The notes: generated by a model not told the origin, from the sequence alone. 10,185 nt of DNA from Ignavibacteriales bacterium (GCA_016207365.1 JACQPU010000004.1:1-10185), one strand, 5' to 3'. Shown: positions 1-7,032, numbered from the stretch's first letter. Program-made: numbers and translations.

Positions 1-199
1 GGAGCCACCGAGGCGTACAGGCGGAGAAAGATCCACGCATAGTACGGGGCTGACCGGGACCCAGTCTAAATTCTAAATTGGATGCCTGCCTGCCCGCAGG
101 CAGGTTGGACATTCGACATTGTTTTTGTAAAGCAACATCCAATGCTGAATTGTGTTGCCTTTTGGATAACCAGTAACCACACCACGAAGTCGCACCCGA
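1..199. other. Left-edge leader region without a confident gene
   Basis: No complete gene is visible here. All three forward frames are open at the left edge and close quickly (TAG at 40-42, TGA at 51-53, TAA at 74-76). The last few codons of an upstream + strand gene could therefore lie in the first 40-75 bases, but I cannot choose a frame or name a product. The rest, up to the GTG start at 200, is intergenic and holds the palindrome and heptamer repeats listed separately. I found no convincing -35/-10 pair, so whether the flippase operon starts here or continues from upstream is undecided. Confidence 0.5.
65..121. repeat. Palindrome flanked by 7-bp direct repeats (intergenic repeat element)
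   Basis: Two exact copies of TCTAAAT lie at 65-71 and 72-78. They are followed by a perfect inverted repeat, CCTGCCTGC (85-93) and GCAGGCAGG (96-104), with a 2-nt spacer. Two near-identical heptamers, GACATTC and GACATTG, follow at 108-121. The composite of AT-rich heptamers, GC-rich palindrome and heptamers is clearly non-random. It resembles short palindromic intergenic elements that can be dispersed in bacterial genomes. Whether it is a dispersed repeat, a protein-binding site or a hairpin in the leader transcript cannot be told from one copy. The 2-nt loop makes an RNA hairpin tight but a DNA cruciform or dimeric binding site possible. Confidence 0.6.
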
Positions 200-1513
200 G
201 TGCTCACCAACCTTTCGCCAACGCTCCGGAAAGCCCTTGCGAACCTCACATGGCTTTCTGTTGACCGCGTCCTGCGCATCGGCGGTTCCATTGTCGTTAA
301 CGCGTGGCTCACACGCTACCTCGGCGCCGAACTGAACGGCGTGATGTATTACGCGCTCTCCTTCGCCGGCATTTTTGCCCCGCTGGCTACGCTCGGTCTC
401 GACGCTCTGGTCGTCCGTGACATCGTCCGAAACAAAGCCGACAGAGATGAAATCCTTGGTTCGGCATTCGTTCTCCGTCTGCTGGGTGCATCCGTTGCCG
501 TCGTGATTGCCGTGGGGGCGGTGATGACGGTCCGCCCTGGCGATGGCTACGCTCACTGGCTCGTCTTTCTGGCAGGACTGGGGCTCGTTTTTCAGTCCTT
601 CGACGTCATTGACTTCTGGTTTCAGTCCCAGCTCCAGTCAAAGCATACGGTGTACGCGAAGAACGCGGCATTCGTTCTGCTCAATCTCGGAAAGATCGCC
701 GCCATTCTCTCGGGAGCCGAGGTTGAGGTCTTTATTCTCCTCACAAGTCTCGAGTTCGCAGCAGGGGGAATCGGACTCGTCTTGATGTACCGAAGGACCG
801 GCTTCTCGGTTGCGCAATGGAAATTCCGTCCTGAACTCCTTCGCAATCTCCTGACCAACGCATGGCCGCTTGTGCTGACTGATTTCGGGGTGCTTCTCCA
901 GTCGCGCATCGATCAGGTGATGCTCGGAGAAATGCTCGGCAACGACCAGGTTGGCCTTTACGCAGCCGCCGTGAAACTCACGGAGCCATTTGGATTCATT
1001 CCGGTGATTATCATGACGTCCGTCTATCCGGTCATTGTGAAGTCAAAGGAATGGAGCGAGGATGTTTTTTATAGCAGGATGAAAAATCTGTACCGCATGA
1101 TGACCATTGTGACCCTCAGCGTGGGGGTACCCGTGTCACTCTTCAGCAGCGAAATCGTTCACATCCTCTATGGGGATGCTTTCTCCCAGACGGCAGTTTT
1201 TGTCACTCTCATGATCTGGTCACGGTTATATGCCAATTTTGGAACGGCACGCAGCATTTTCATTTCCGCGGAGAATCTGTTCCGTCACACCCTCCTCTGC
1301 GCGTTGAGTGGCTCGGCGGTGAATATTGTCGTAAATTATCTGCTCATTCCGCGATTGGGCGTTCTCGGGTCGATTCTCGGGACGTACGCGAGTTTTACGG
1401 TCACAGTGTTTGTTCTCGATGCAATTGTCCCCCGAACCCGAAGGAATTTCCGGAGCATGATAACCGGACTTGCGACCTTTTATCGTTTTAGCCGGGAGTG
1501 GGATGAGAGATAG
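200..1513 (+). CDS. Wzx-type oligosaccharide flippase (polysaccharide biosynthesis/MATE-like transporter)
   Basis: A 437-residue, strongly hydrophobic protein of the length and hydropathy expected for a polysaccharide flippase with about 12-14 membrane helices. It would move undecaprenyl-linked repeat units across the inner membrane. Family-like signatures are the N-terminal helix with DRVLRIGGS (22-30), RIDQVMLGEMLG (236-247) followed by VGLYAAAVKL (251-260), and the late NYLLIPRLGVLGSILGTYAS segment (379-398). The start is GTG at 200: the frame is closed by TAA at 167-169 and the next residues already match the family's first helix. The Shine-Dalgarno is weak. The 3' end overlaps the next gene by 11 nt. 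Position at the head of a glycan operon supports the role. The transported substrate is not known, and no polymerase (Wzy) is in the window. Confidence 0.9.
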   Translation: MLTNLSPTLRKALANLTWLSVDRVLRIGGSIVVNAWLTRYLGAELNGVMYYALSFAGIFAPLATLGLDALVVRDIVRNKADRDEILGSAFVLRLLGASVAVVIAVGAVMTVRPGDGYAHWLVFLAGLGLVFQSFDVIDFWFQSQLQSKHTVYAKNAAFVLLNLGKIAAILSGAEVEVFILLTSLEFAAGGIGLVLMYRRTGFSVAQWKFRPELLRNLLTNAWPLVLTDFGVLLQSRIDQVMLGEMLGNDQVGLYAAAVKLTEPFGFIPVIIMTSVYPVIVKSKEWSEDVFYSRMKNLYRMMTIVTLSVGVPVSLFSSEIVHILYGDAFSQTAVFVTLMIWSRLYANFGTARSIFISAENLFRHTLLCALSGSAVNIVVNYLLIPRLGVLGSILGTYASFTVTVFVLDAIVPRTRRNFRSMITGLATFYRFSREWDER

Positions 1514-2294
1514 ACTCAAGAGAATAGGGATTCTTGTCTTTAGCGTACGACTCCTTCGGGCGTTGGGTTCACAGTTTGGGGTCAATCTTGTATCATCTGT
1601 CACCGCCGCGGTCCGGTTTCTCCGCGAGTTCCGGCGCTTTCGGAACATGGATTCGAATCCGGCATTTTCTGCCGCCGCAACGGATGTCCTCCCGTATCTC
1701 AGAGACCGCACTTCCGTGACTCCCCTGGATCCCGTGTATTTTTATCAGGATGCCTGGGCAGCAGGATACATTTTTAAGCACAAACCAAAGCGTCATTACG
1801 ATATTGGAAGTTCTGCCATGACCGTCGGCATTCTCTCGCAATTTGTTCCCACGACCATGGTGGATATCCGGCCTGTGGAGCTTTCATTACCGAATCTGTT
1901 TTTTCGGAAGGGAACCGTCCTCGCACTGCCGTTCCGCGACAACACTCTTGAGTCCGTTTCATCCCTGTGTGTGGTGGAACACATCGGATTGGGACGATAC
2001 GGGGACGAGCTCGACCCATTCGGAAGTGAAAAAGCCGCGAAGGAACTTGTTCGGGTCACCAAACCCGGAGGTCGAATATATTTTTCCGTACCCGTGGATT
2101 CCTCAAACAGGGTCTATTTCAACGCCCACCGTGCTTTCACGCGCGAGTACGTGCTCTCCCTTTTTTCCGACTGCAGACTCGAAGAGGAACGCTATATCTA
2201 CGGAACGGTGATTACGAACTCCTACGACGCCGGAAGGGGCTTCGGAACAGGCCTGTACCTGTTCGCCAAGAAACCGCGACGGAGAGGACGATGA
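1503..2294 (+). CDS. DUF268 family, SAM methyltransferase-like protein
   Basis: A 263-residue protein. Residues about 97-260 look like a class I methyltransferase fold: YDIGSS (99-104) at the SAM-loop position, DIRP (121-124) after the second strand, ALPFRDNTLESVSSL (141-155), and KPGGRIYFSVPV (187-198). The segment VVEHIGLGRYGDELDP (157-172) plus FNAHR (206-210) is, from memory, the DUF268 hallmark. The glycine motif is degenerate compared with the classic GxGxG, so SAM binding and catalysis are unproven. The likely role is modification of a sugar or lipid-linked glycan in the cytoplasm. I chose ATG 1503 over an upstream TTG at 1470 because GGGAG lies just before it and the extra residues look unrelated to the family. 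It overlaps the flippase by 11 nt and the next gene by 4 nt (ATGA). Confidence 0.82.
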   Translation: MRDRLKRIGILVFSVRLLRALGSQFGVNLVSSVTAAVRFLREFRRFRNMDSNPAFSAAATDVLPYLRDRTSVTPLDPVYFYQDAWAAGYIFKHKPKRHYDIGSSAMTVGILSQFVPTTMVDIRPVELSLPNLFFRKGTVLALPFRDNTLESVSSLCVVEHIGLGRYGDELDPFGSEKAAKELVRVTKPGGRIYFSVPVDSSNRVYFNAHRAFTREYVLSLFSDCRLEEERYIYGTVITNSYDAGRGFGTGLYLFAKKPRRRGR

Positions 2295-3202
2295 TCCCGC
2301 CGGCCCCCGTTGCTTTGTTTGTCTACAACCGATTGGAGTTGGTCAAGCGGACCGTCGAGGCGCTCAGACAAAACGAGAGGGCTTCAGAAAGCGATTTAAA
2401 GATTTTTTCCGACTCGTGGAAACGCGAAAAAGACAAGGCCGCCGTCGAGCACGTCCGCAACTTCATCGGAGGAATCTCGGGATTCCGCTCGGTAACAATC
2501 GTCGCCCGTGAAGAGAACCTCGGTTTGTCGCGATCGATTGTATCCGGAGTTACTTCGTTGCTTCAGAAACACGATGCGCTGATTGTCTTGGAAGACGACC
2601 TGGTCACTTCACCGTATTTCCTGCGTTATATGAATGACGCTCTGCGCATGTACGCAAACGAACCCACCGTCGTGTCGGTTCATGGATATGTCTATCCCGT
2701 GTCCAAACGCCTTCCTGAAACATTTTTTCTCCGCGGAGCCGATTGCTGGGGGTGGGGAACGTGGAAGCGCGGATGGCGAACACTAAGGCTTGAGGCGGAT
2801 ATTCTTATCGAGGAACTGCGCCATGGAGGGCGAGCCCGGGAGTTCGATTTCGACCACAGTTTCCCCTATACCCGGATGCTTCGGAAACAGGCGAATGGCA
2901 AAATCGATTCCTGGGCCGTCTGCTGGTATGCGAGCGCTTTTCTTGCCAATATGCTGACGCTCTACCCCGGCCGCTCGCTCGTGAATCATGTCGGCACCGC
3001 GGAAACCGCCACGCACGCATGGTCTCTCTCCAACCGTTTTAAAGTGCCGCTGGCCGATTCTCCGATCCGCGTACAGCCAATTCCGCCGGTTGAAGATCCG
3101 ATCGCACGTGCAGCATTCCGGGATTTTTTCAAAACGAGCCGCGGAACCATCTTTACCCGCGGACTCCGGGCTCTTCGACGTCCGTTTCTCCGCATGTCAT
3201 GA
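2291..3202 (+). CDS. GT-A fold glycosyltransferase
   Basis: A 303-residue soluble protein of nucleotide-sugar-dependent glycosyltransferase type (GT2-like). The N-terminus, APVALFVYNRLELVKRTVEAL (5-25), has the first strand and helix of a GT-A domain. VLEDDLVTSPYFLRYMN (99-115) carries the acidic EDD motif (101-103) expected to bind the metal and sugar nucleotide. DCWGWGTWKRGW (151-162) and VNHVGT (231-236) are further conserved-looking blocks. It should add one sugar to the growing lipid-linked repeat unit on the cytoplasmic face; donor and acceptor cannot be read from sequence. Relatives as I recall them have an FSDGPK-like turn after the second strand, whereas here it reads FSDSWK (39-44). 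The ATG overlaps the previous stop as ATGA and has a good GGAGAGG site upstream. It ends in another ATGA overlap. Confidence 0.85.
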   Translation: MIPPAPVALFVYNRLELVKRTVEALRQNERASESDLKIFSDSWKREKDKAAVEHVRNFIGGISGFRSVTIVAREENLGLSRSIVSGVTSLLQKHDALIVLEDDLVTSPYFLRYMNDALRMYANEPTVVSVHGYVYPVSKRLPETFFLRGADCWGWGTWKRGWRTLRLEADILIEELRHGGRAREFDFDHSFPYTRMLRKQANGKIDSWAVCWYASAFLANMLTLYPGRSLVNHVGTAETATHAWSLSNRFKVPLADSPIRVQPIPPVEDPIARAAFRDFFKTSRGTIFTRGLRALRRPFLRMS

Positions 3203-3873
3203 AACCACCGATCGATTCGCCGGACAGGAATGACAACAGGGATTATCGTTATTCGGGAGTCGAAGAAACTGTGCGGCCCGAGTACGATCTGATCGCATCA
3301 TGGATTCCCGACAGAGCAAAGGTGATCGATTTGGGATGCGGAGACGGTTCGCTGCTCGAAATGCTGCGAGCACGAAAGCACGTCCAGGGAACGGGTGTTG
3401 AGCGTTCGCCATCGGGCGTTGAACAAGCCGTCCGGAAAGGACTCAACGTTATCGAAGGGCTGATCGACAGACCGCTGATTCAGTTTGGTGACAATCAATT
3501 CGATGTCGCCATCTGCAATGCAACAATTCACATGGTGATGTATCCGGAAACCCTGCTTCGCGAAATGAAACGCCTGGCTCAGGTACAAATTGTGTCGTTT
3601 CCAAATTTCGGATTTTACAAGAACAGGATGGACCTGCTGTTCTCCGGTCGCGTCCCGCGCCCACACCTGTTCGGCTACAGTTGGTATTCAACGGGTCACA
3701 TTCATCCGCTCTCGATCGCCGATTTCCATCAGCTCCTTCATGACGTCGCCGGAATGCGCATTGTCCGACACGAGTCCGGCGAAAGGGGAAATGGTTTGAG
3801 CCGTCTTCTCGCGCGGGCATTCCCGAACCTTTTCCGGGTTCTTTGCGTGTACCAGCTCGAGAGGGTGGAATGA
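3199..3873 (+). CDS. MetW-like class I SAM-dependent methyltransferase
   Basis: A 224-residue protein closely matching MetW architecture: YDLIASWIP (29-37), the SAM-binding loop KVIDLGCGDGSLL (41-53), acidic E69 at the end of the second strand (GTGVERS), GLNVIEGLID (81-90), FDVAICNATI (101-110), and the typical IVSFPNFGFYKNR (131-143) followed by SWYSTGHIHPLSIADF (161-176). In methionine-producing bacteria MetW usually sits beside metX. Here it lies inside a glycan operon with no metX in view, so a role in glycan modification is more likely than methionine synthesis. That is inference from context; the methyl acceptor is unknown. The ATG overlaps the preceding stop by 4 nt. No Shine-Dalgarno is visible, so translation probably relies on coupling. 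The end overlaps the next gene by 4 nt. Confidence 0.85.
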   Translation: MKPPIDSPDRNDNRDYRYSGVEETVRPEYDLIASWIPDRAKVIDLGCGDGSLLEMLRARKHVQGTGVERSPSGVEQAVRKGLNVIEGLIDRPLIQFGDNQFDVAICNATIHMVMYPETLLREMKRLAQVQIVSFPNFGFYKNRMDLLFSGRVPRPHLFGYSWYSTGHIHPLSIADFHQLLHDVAGMRIVRHESGERGNGLSRLLARAFPNLFRVLCVYQLERVE

Positions 3874-4598
3874 TCGAAGCGTTGCGGAGAGCGTACCGCA
3901 GGGAACTCTTCCAGCCAGGACTTCTCGGAATTTTTGTCAATCCGTTCTTTTTCGCCCGACGCGGGCTCTATCTCCACATTCGTGAACTAGGCCGGAACAT
4001 CACGGGAAAGACGCTCGACATCGGATGCGGATTGAAGCCGTACAGGGACCTTTGCTCGTCTGACCAGTACATCGGCCTTGAATTGGATACGCCGGAAAAC
4101 AGGGCAAAAGGTGTTGCGGATGTTTTCTATCGCGGCGACAATTTTCCATTCTCTGACGGCGGCTTCGATTCGCTTCTTTGCAATGAGGTACTGGAACACG
4201 TCTTTACGCCGGAAGCGTTCCTCCGGGAAGCGCACCGGGTCCTGAAACCGGGAGGTCATTTCATGCTGACAGTTCCGTTTGTATGGGATGAGCATGAACA
4301 ACCGCGCGACTATGGGCGCTACTCGTCCTTTGGGATCGCGGCTCTTGTTCAAAGGTGCGGATTTGAAATCGTAGAACAAAGAAAGAGCGTCGATGACCTC
4401 CGGGTAGTTGTCCAACTTTTTATAGCGTATCTTTATAAGAAAACCGTTACGCGATTCGTTCCCCTCAACATCATCGTCACAGCCATCCTCATGGCGCCGA
4501 TAACGCTTGTCGGACTCATCCTCGGCTGGTTGTTCCCCCGAAACAGCGACCTGTATCTCGACAACGTGCTCCTTTTACGTAAGTCCCGTCATGCATAG
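3870..4598 (+). CDS. Class I SAM-dependent methyltransferase with C-terminal membrane segment
   Basis: A 242-residue methyltransferase (Methyltransf_11-like). TLDIGCGLKPYRDL (48-61) is the SAM loop, IGLELDTPE (68-76) the second strand with its acidic residue, FPFSDGGFDSLLCNEVLEHV (92-111) the motif II region, and HRVLKPGGHFMLTVPFVWDEHEQPRDY (122-148) the post-motif. The EHEQPRDYGRYS stretch is common in methyltransferases of cell-surface glycan clusters. Residues about 197-222 form a long hydrophobic stretch (NIIVTAILMAP to LGWLF), which suggests membrane attachment. The start is ATG 3870, with GAGGGTGG upstream and an ATGA overlap with the MetW-like gene. An in-frame TTG at 3843 is less likely. 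It probably methylates a sugar or lipid-linked intermediate; the substrate is unknown. It overlaps the next gene by 8 nt. Confidence 0.85.
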   Translation: MIEALRRAYRRELFQPGLLGIFVNPFFFARRGLYLHIRELGRNITGKTLDIGCGLKPYRDLCSSDQYIGLELDTPENRAKGVADVFYRGDNFPFSDGGFDSLLCNEVLEHVFTPEAFLREAHRVLKPGGHFMLTVPFVWDEHEQPRDYGRYSSFGIAALVQRCGFEIVEQRKSVDDLRVVVQLFIAYLYKKTVTRFVPLNIIVTAILMAPITLVGLILGWLFPRNSDLYLDNVLLLRKSRHA

Positions 4599-5571
4599 TT
4601 TTTGCACGCTTTTTGACTCGCGGTATCTCTCCCGCGGGCTCGCCCTCTACGAATCTTTACGGCGCTGTGGCGAGGATTTTCATTTATATATCTTTCCTTT
4701 TGACAAACGCGCGGAACACATCCTGCGCGGCATGAATCTTCCGCGAGCAACAATCGTGGCACTCGCGGAATTTGAGGACGAGGAGTTGCTCCGCATCAAG
4801 GCTACACGTTCACCCCTGGAGTATTGCTGGACGTGCACGCCATCGATTATCCTGCATGTCCTCCAACGGTTTGGAGCCGACCGTTGCACACACATCGATG
4901 CCGATCTCTGGTTCTATTCCCCTCCCGGCGTCTTGCTCGATGAAATGGGAAATAATTCTGTCCTTATCACCGAACACCGCTACACACCACGCTATGACAA
5001 GTCCCGGAAGAGCGGAAAATACTGCGTCCAGTTCATTTCGTTTCGAAACGATTCGAACGGCCTTACTGTACTTCGTTGGTGGAGAGATGCCTGTAACAAA
5101 TGGTGTTATGCATACGCCGAGGACGGCAAGTTTGGAGACCAGAAATACCTGGATGACTGGACAACGCGATTCAAGGGGGTGCATGTTCTTCAACACCTTG
5201 GCGGCGGCGTTGCTCCGTGGAATGTTCAGCAGTATTCCATACTGTCTTCGGGGAACGGACTGCAAGGGGTAGAAACTGCAACAGGGCGTGAGTTTGACCT
5301 AATTTTTTACCACTTTCATTACGTGCGATTCTTTGCAAACGGCCTGGTGGATCTGGGTCGCCGAACCTTATCGGCCCCTGTTCTGGATACAATCTACAAA
5401 CCCTATCTTGGGGAGCTTGAGCGCCTGAAAGAGAAGGTGCAAGACATTGATTCCTCCTTCGATCCGCACGGCGCCGATGAATGGGGCGTTACGTGGAAAT
5501 CTCCTCTCCTTTTCCTCTGGAGAACAATGAAGGGCACCTACAATGTTTTCTCCCTGAACGAATTTCTCTAA
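4591..5571 (+). CDS. GT8-like glycosyltransferase (nucleotide-diphospho-sugar transferase fold)
   Basis: A 326-residue soluble protein. FCTLFDSRYLSRGLALYESL (4-23) is a GT-A/GT8-type opening, and HIDADLWFYSPPG (101-113) contains the DxD motif (D103, D105) that binds metal and sugar nucleotide. EYCWTCTPSIIL (77-88), GKFGDQKYLDDW (179-190), LQHLGGGVAPWN (200-211) and YHFHY (240-244) are strongly conserved-looking blocks of a family usually annotated only as glycosyl transferase. It presumably adds one sugar of the repeat unit; the linkage and donor are unknown. The ATG at 4591 is chosen because the family-like sequence begins there. Extending to 4507 would add 28 residues that lie out of frame within the previous gene. 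Start and previous stop overlap by 8 nt, and the next gene starts 4 nt after the stop. Confidence 0.85.
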   Translation: MHSFCTLFDSRYLSRGLALYESLRRCGEDFHLYIFPFDKRAEHILRGMNLPRATIVALAEFEDEELLRIKATRSPLEYCWTCTPSIILHVLQRFGADRCTHIDADLWFYSPPGVLLDEMGNNSVLITEHRYTPRYDKSRKSGKYCVQFISFRNDSNGLTVLRWWRDACNKWCYAYAEDGKFGDQKYLDDWTTRFKGVHVLQHLGGGVAPWNVQQYSILSSGNGLQGVETATGREFDLIFYHFHYVRFFANGLVDLGRRTLSAPVLDTIYKPYLGELERLKEKVQDIDSSFDPHGADEWGVTWKSPLLFLWRTMKGTYNVFSLNEFL

Positions 5572-5575
5572 CCGC

Positions 5576-5941
5576 ATGGCTTACCTGCTTCGCCTTCCGA
5601 CTTTTACGGACAAACGTGGAAACCTCACGGTGATCGAAAAGGAAATCCCGTTCCCGATCCAACGGATTTTCTATATCTACGGAGTGGATGACTCAACACG
5701 GGGTGGCCATCGTCACCATAAAACAATCCAGGCTGCCGTTTGTCTCCACGGAAGCTGCATCGTGTCAAATAACGACGGAACCAAAAAGGAAGACTTTGTC
5801 CTCGATCATCCAAGCAAATGCCTTATTCTGGAAACGCGCGACTGGCACACGATGCATCATTTTACCCCTGACGCTGTACTCCTGGTATTCGCGTCCGAGC
5901 ACTTCGATCCGAATGACTACATTTTCGAACCTTACGCATGA
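5576..5941 (+). CDS. fdtA: dTDP-4-oxo-6-deoxy-D-glucose 3,4-ketoisomerase, FdtA/QdtA type (WxcM-like cupin)
   Basis: A 121-residue small cupin of the WxcM/FdtA family, at the usual length for single-domain members. Seen in sequence: FTDKRGNLTVIE (10-21), IFYIYGV (31-37), the RGGHRHHKTIQ block (42-52) carrying the histidines that match the FdtA catalytic pair (H45 and H47), HGSCIV (58-63), and ILETRDWHTM (84-93). The family moves the keto group from C4 to C3 of dTDP-4-oxo-6-deoxyglucose, giving the substrate of the aminotransferase encoded next to it. FdtA gives the galacto product and QdtA the gluco product; I cannot reliably separate the two here, so the symbol is provisional. It starts 4 nt after the previous stop and overlaps the aminotransferase as ATGA, which supports a paired function. 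Confidence 0.85.
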   Translation: MAYLLRLPTFTDKRGNLTVIEKEIPFPIQRIFYIYGVDDSTRGGHRHHKTIQAAVCLHGSCIVSNNDGTKKEDFVLDHPSKCLILETRDWHTMHHFTPDAVLLVFASEHFDPNDYIFEPYA

Positions 5942-7029
5942 TCGAGTACGAAAATCTGCATCATGCAAACAAGGCTTTTCTGAAGGATTTTGCAAAATCT
6001 TTTCACGACACGCTTGACCGCGGTTGGTTCATCCTTGGGGATTCCGTACGGCGATTTGAGGAGGAATTTGCATCGTACGTCGGAGCCCGCCATTGCGTCG
6101 GGGTCGCGTCCGGTCTCGATGCCCTGATCCTCTCCATCAAAGCCCTTCATATTCCCGAAAGCTCGGAAATTCTCATTCCGGCCAACACCTACATCGCCAC
6201 GATCCTCGCGGCCCTCCATTGCCGCCTGGTTCCCGTCCTTGTGGAGCCGGATCAAGCAACCTGCAATATTGATCCGAGCAAACTGGAGAACTACATTACG
6301 TCGCGGACCCGGGCAATCATGATCGTTCATTTGTACGGCAAGGCATGCGACATGAGCCCCATCATGGCCTGCGTCCGGAAGTACAACCTACTGCTTATAG
6401 AGGACTGCGCACAGTCCCATGGAGCCCGCTACAAAGGAACGATGACGGGAAATTTTGGCCATGCCGCTGCGTTCAGTTTTTACCCGACAAAAAATCTCGG
6501 AGCCCTTGGAGACGCCGGCGCTATTGTTACCAACGACACCGCCGTCGCAGACGAAGCGCGGAAACTCAGAAACTATGGTTCGTTGACAAAATATTTGAAC
6601 GAAGTGGTGGGATACAACTCACGACTGGATGAAATTCAGGCTGGCTTTCTGTCCGTAAAGTTGAAAAGACTGGAGGAGATTAACAGTCATAAGCGAAAAC
6701 TTGCAAGAATTTATCTCGATACACTGAAGAAACAATTTCTTAAACCGGCGGTAAATCCGGACTTTCATGATGTGTATCATATTTTCAATATCAGGCACCC
6801 TCAACGTGATGCTCTCCGGGAATATCTCTTGCGGCATGACATTAAAACGGAGATACACTATCCGGTCCCCCCGCACAGGCAAAAAGCCCTCGAACCGTAT
6901 TTCCGCGGCAAGGAATTTCCGATTTCCGAAGAAATCCACCGCACCACGCTCAGTCTTCCGATTTCTTTTGCCCACTCGCCGGAGACTATTGCCCATGTCG
7001 CTGAAGTACTGAACAAGTTTCCTTCCTGA
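5938..7029 (+). CDS. fdtB: DegT/DnrJ/EryC1/StrS sugar aminotransferase, FdtB/QdtB type
   Basis: A 363-residue PLP-dependent sugar aminotransferase of full family length. RGWFILGDSVRRFEEEFA (28-45) is the typical N-terminus. GVASGLDAL (55-63) binds the cofactor phosphate. IPANTYIAT (80-88) and HLYGKACDM (131-139) follow. IEDCAQSHGA (154-163) carries the aspartate that contacts the PLP ring nitrogen (D156). FYPTKNLGALGDAG (181-194) contains the PLP-binding lysine, K185. YNSRLDEIQAG (226-236) is the substrate-side motif. With the ketoisomerase just upstream, the expected reaction is glutamate-dependent amination at C3 to dTDP-Fuc3N or dTDP-Qui3N. The acetyltransferase that normally completes the pathway (FdtC/QdtC) is not adjacent. 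There is a 4-nt start/stop overlap, no obvious Shine-Dalgarno, and the gene is last in the + strand operon. Confidence 0.88.
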   Translation: MIEYENLHHANKAFLKDFAKSFHDTLDRGWFILGDSVRRFEEEFASYVGARHCVGVASGLDALILSIKALHIPESSEILIPANTYIATILAALHCRLVPVLVEPDQATCNIDPSKLENYITSRTRAIMIVHLYGKACDMSPIMACVRKYNLLLIEDCAQSHGARYKGTMTGNFGHAAAFSFYPTKNLGALGDAGAIVTNDTAVADEARKLRNYGSLTKYLNEVVGYNSRLDEIQAGFLSVKLKRLEEINSHKRKLARIYLDTLKKQFLKPAVNPDFHDVYHIFNIRHPQRDALREYLLRHDIKTEIHYPVPPHRQKALEPYFRGKEFPISEEIHRTTLSLPISFAHSPETIAHVAEVLNKFPS

Positions 7030-7032
7030 CGA

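Noticed and set aside
132..158. Inverted repeat GCAACA (132-137) / TGTTGC (153-158) followed by CTTTT, terminator-like
   Set aside because: The stem is only 6 bp and AT-leaning, the loop is 15 nt and the T-run is short; likely chance in an AT-rich spacer.
1470..1502. Upstream TTG start for the DUF268 gene
   Set aside because: It adds 11 unrelated residues; ATG 1503 has a GGGAG site and forms a short overlap like the other junctions.
3449..3940. A 163-codon minus-strand open frame opposite the MetW-like gene
   Set aside because: The product is Arg/Cys-rich with no recognisable motif, while the + strand frame is a clear methyltransferase.
4507..4590. Upstream ATG giving a 28-residue N-terminal extension of the GT8-like gene
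   Set aside because: The extension is low-complexity, lies out of frame inside the preceding gene, and the family-like sequence starts at the ATG at 4591.
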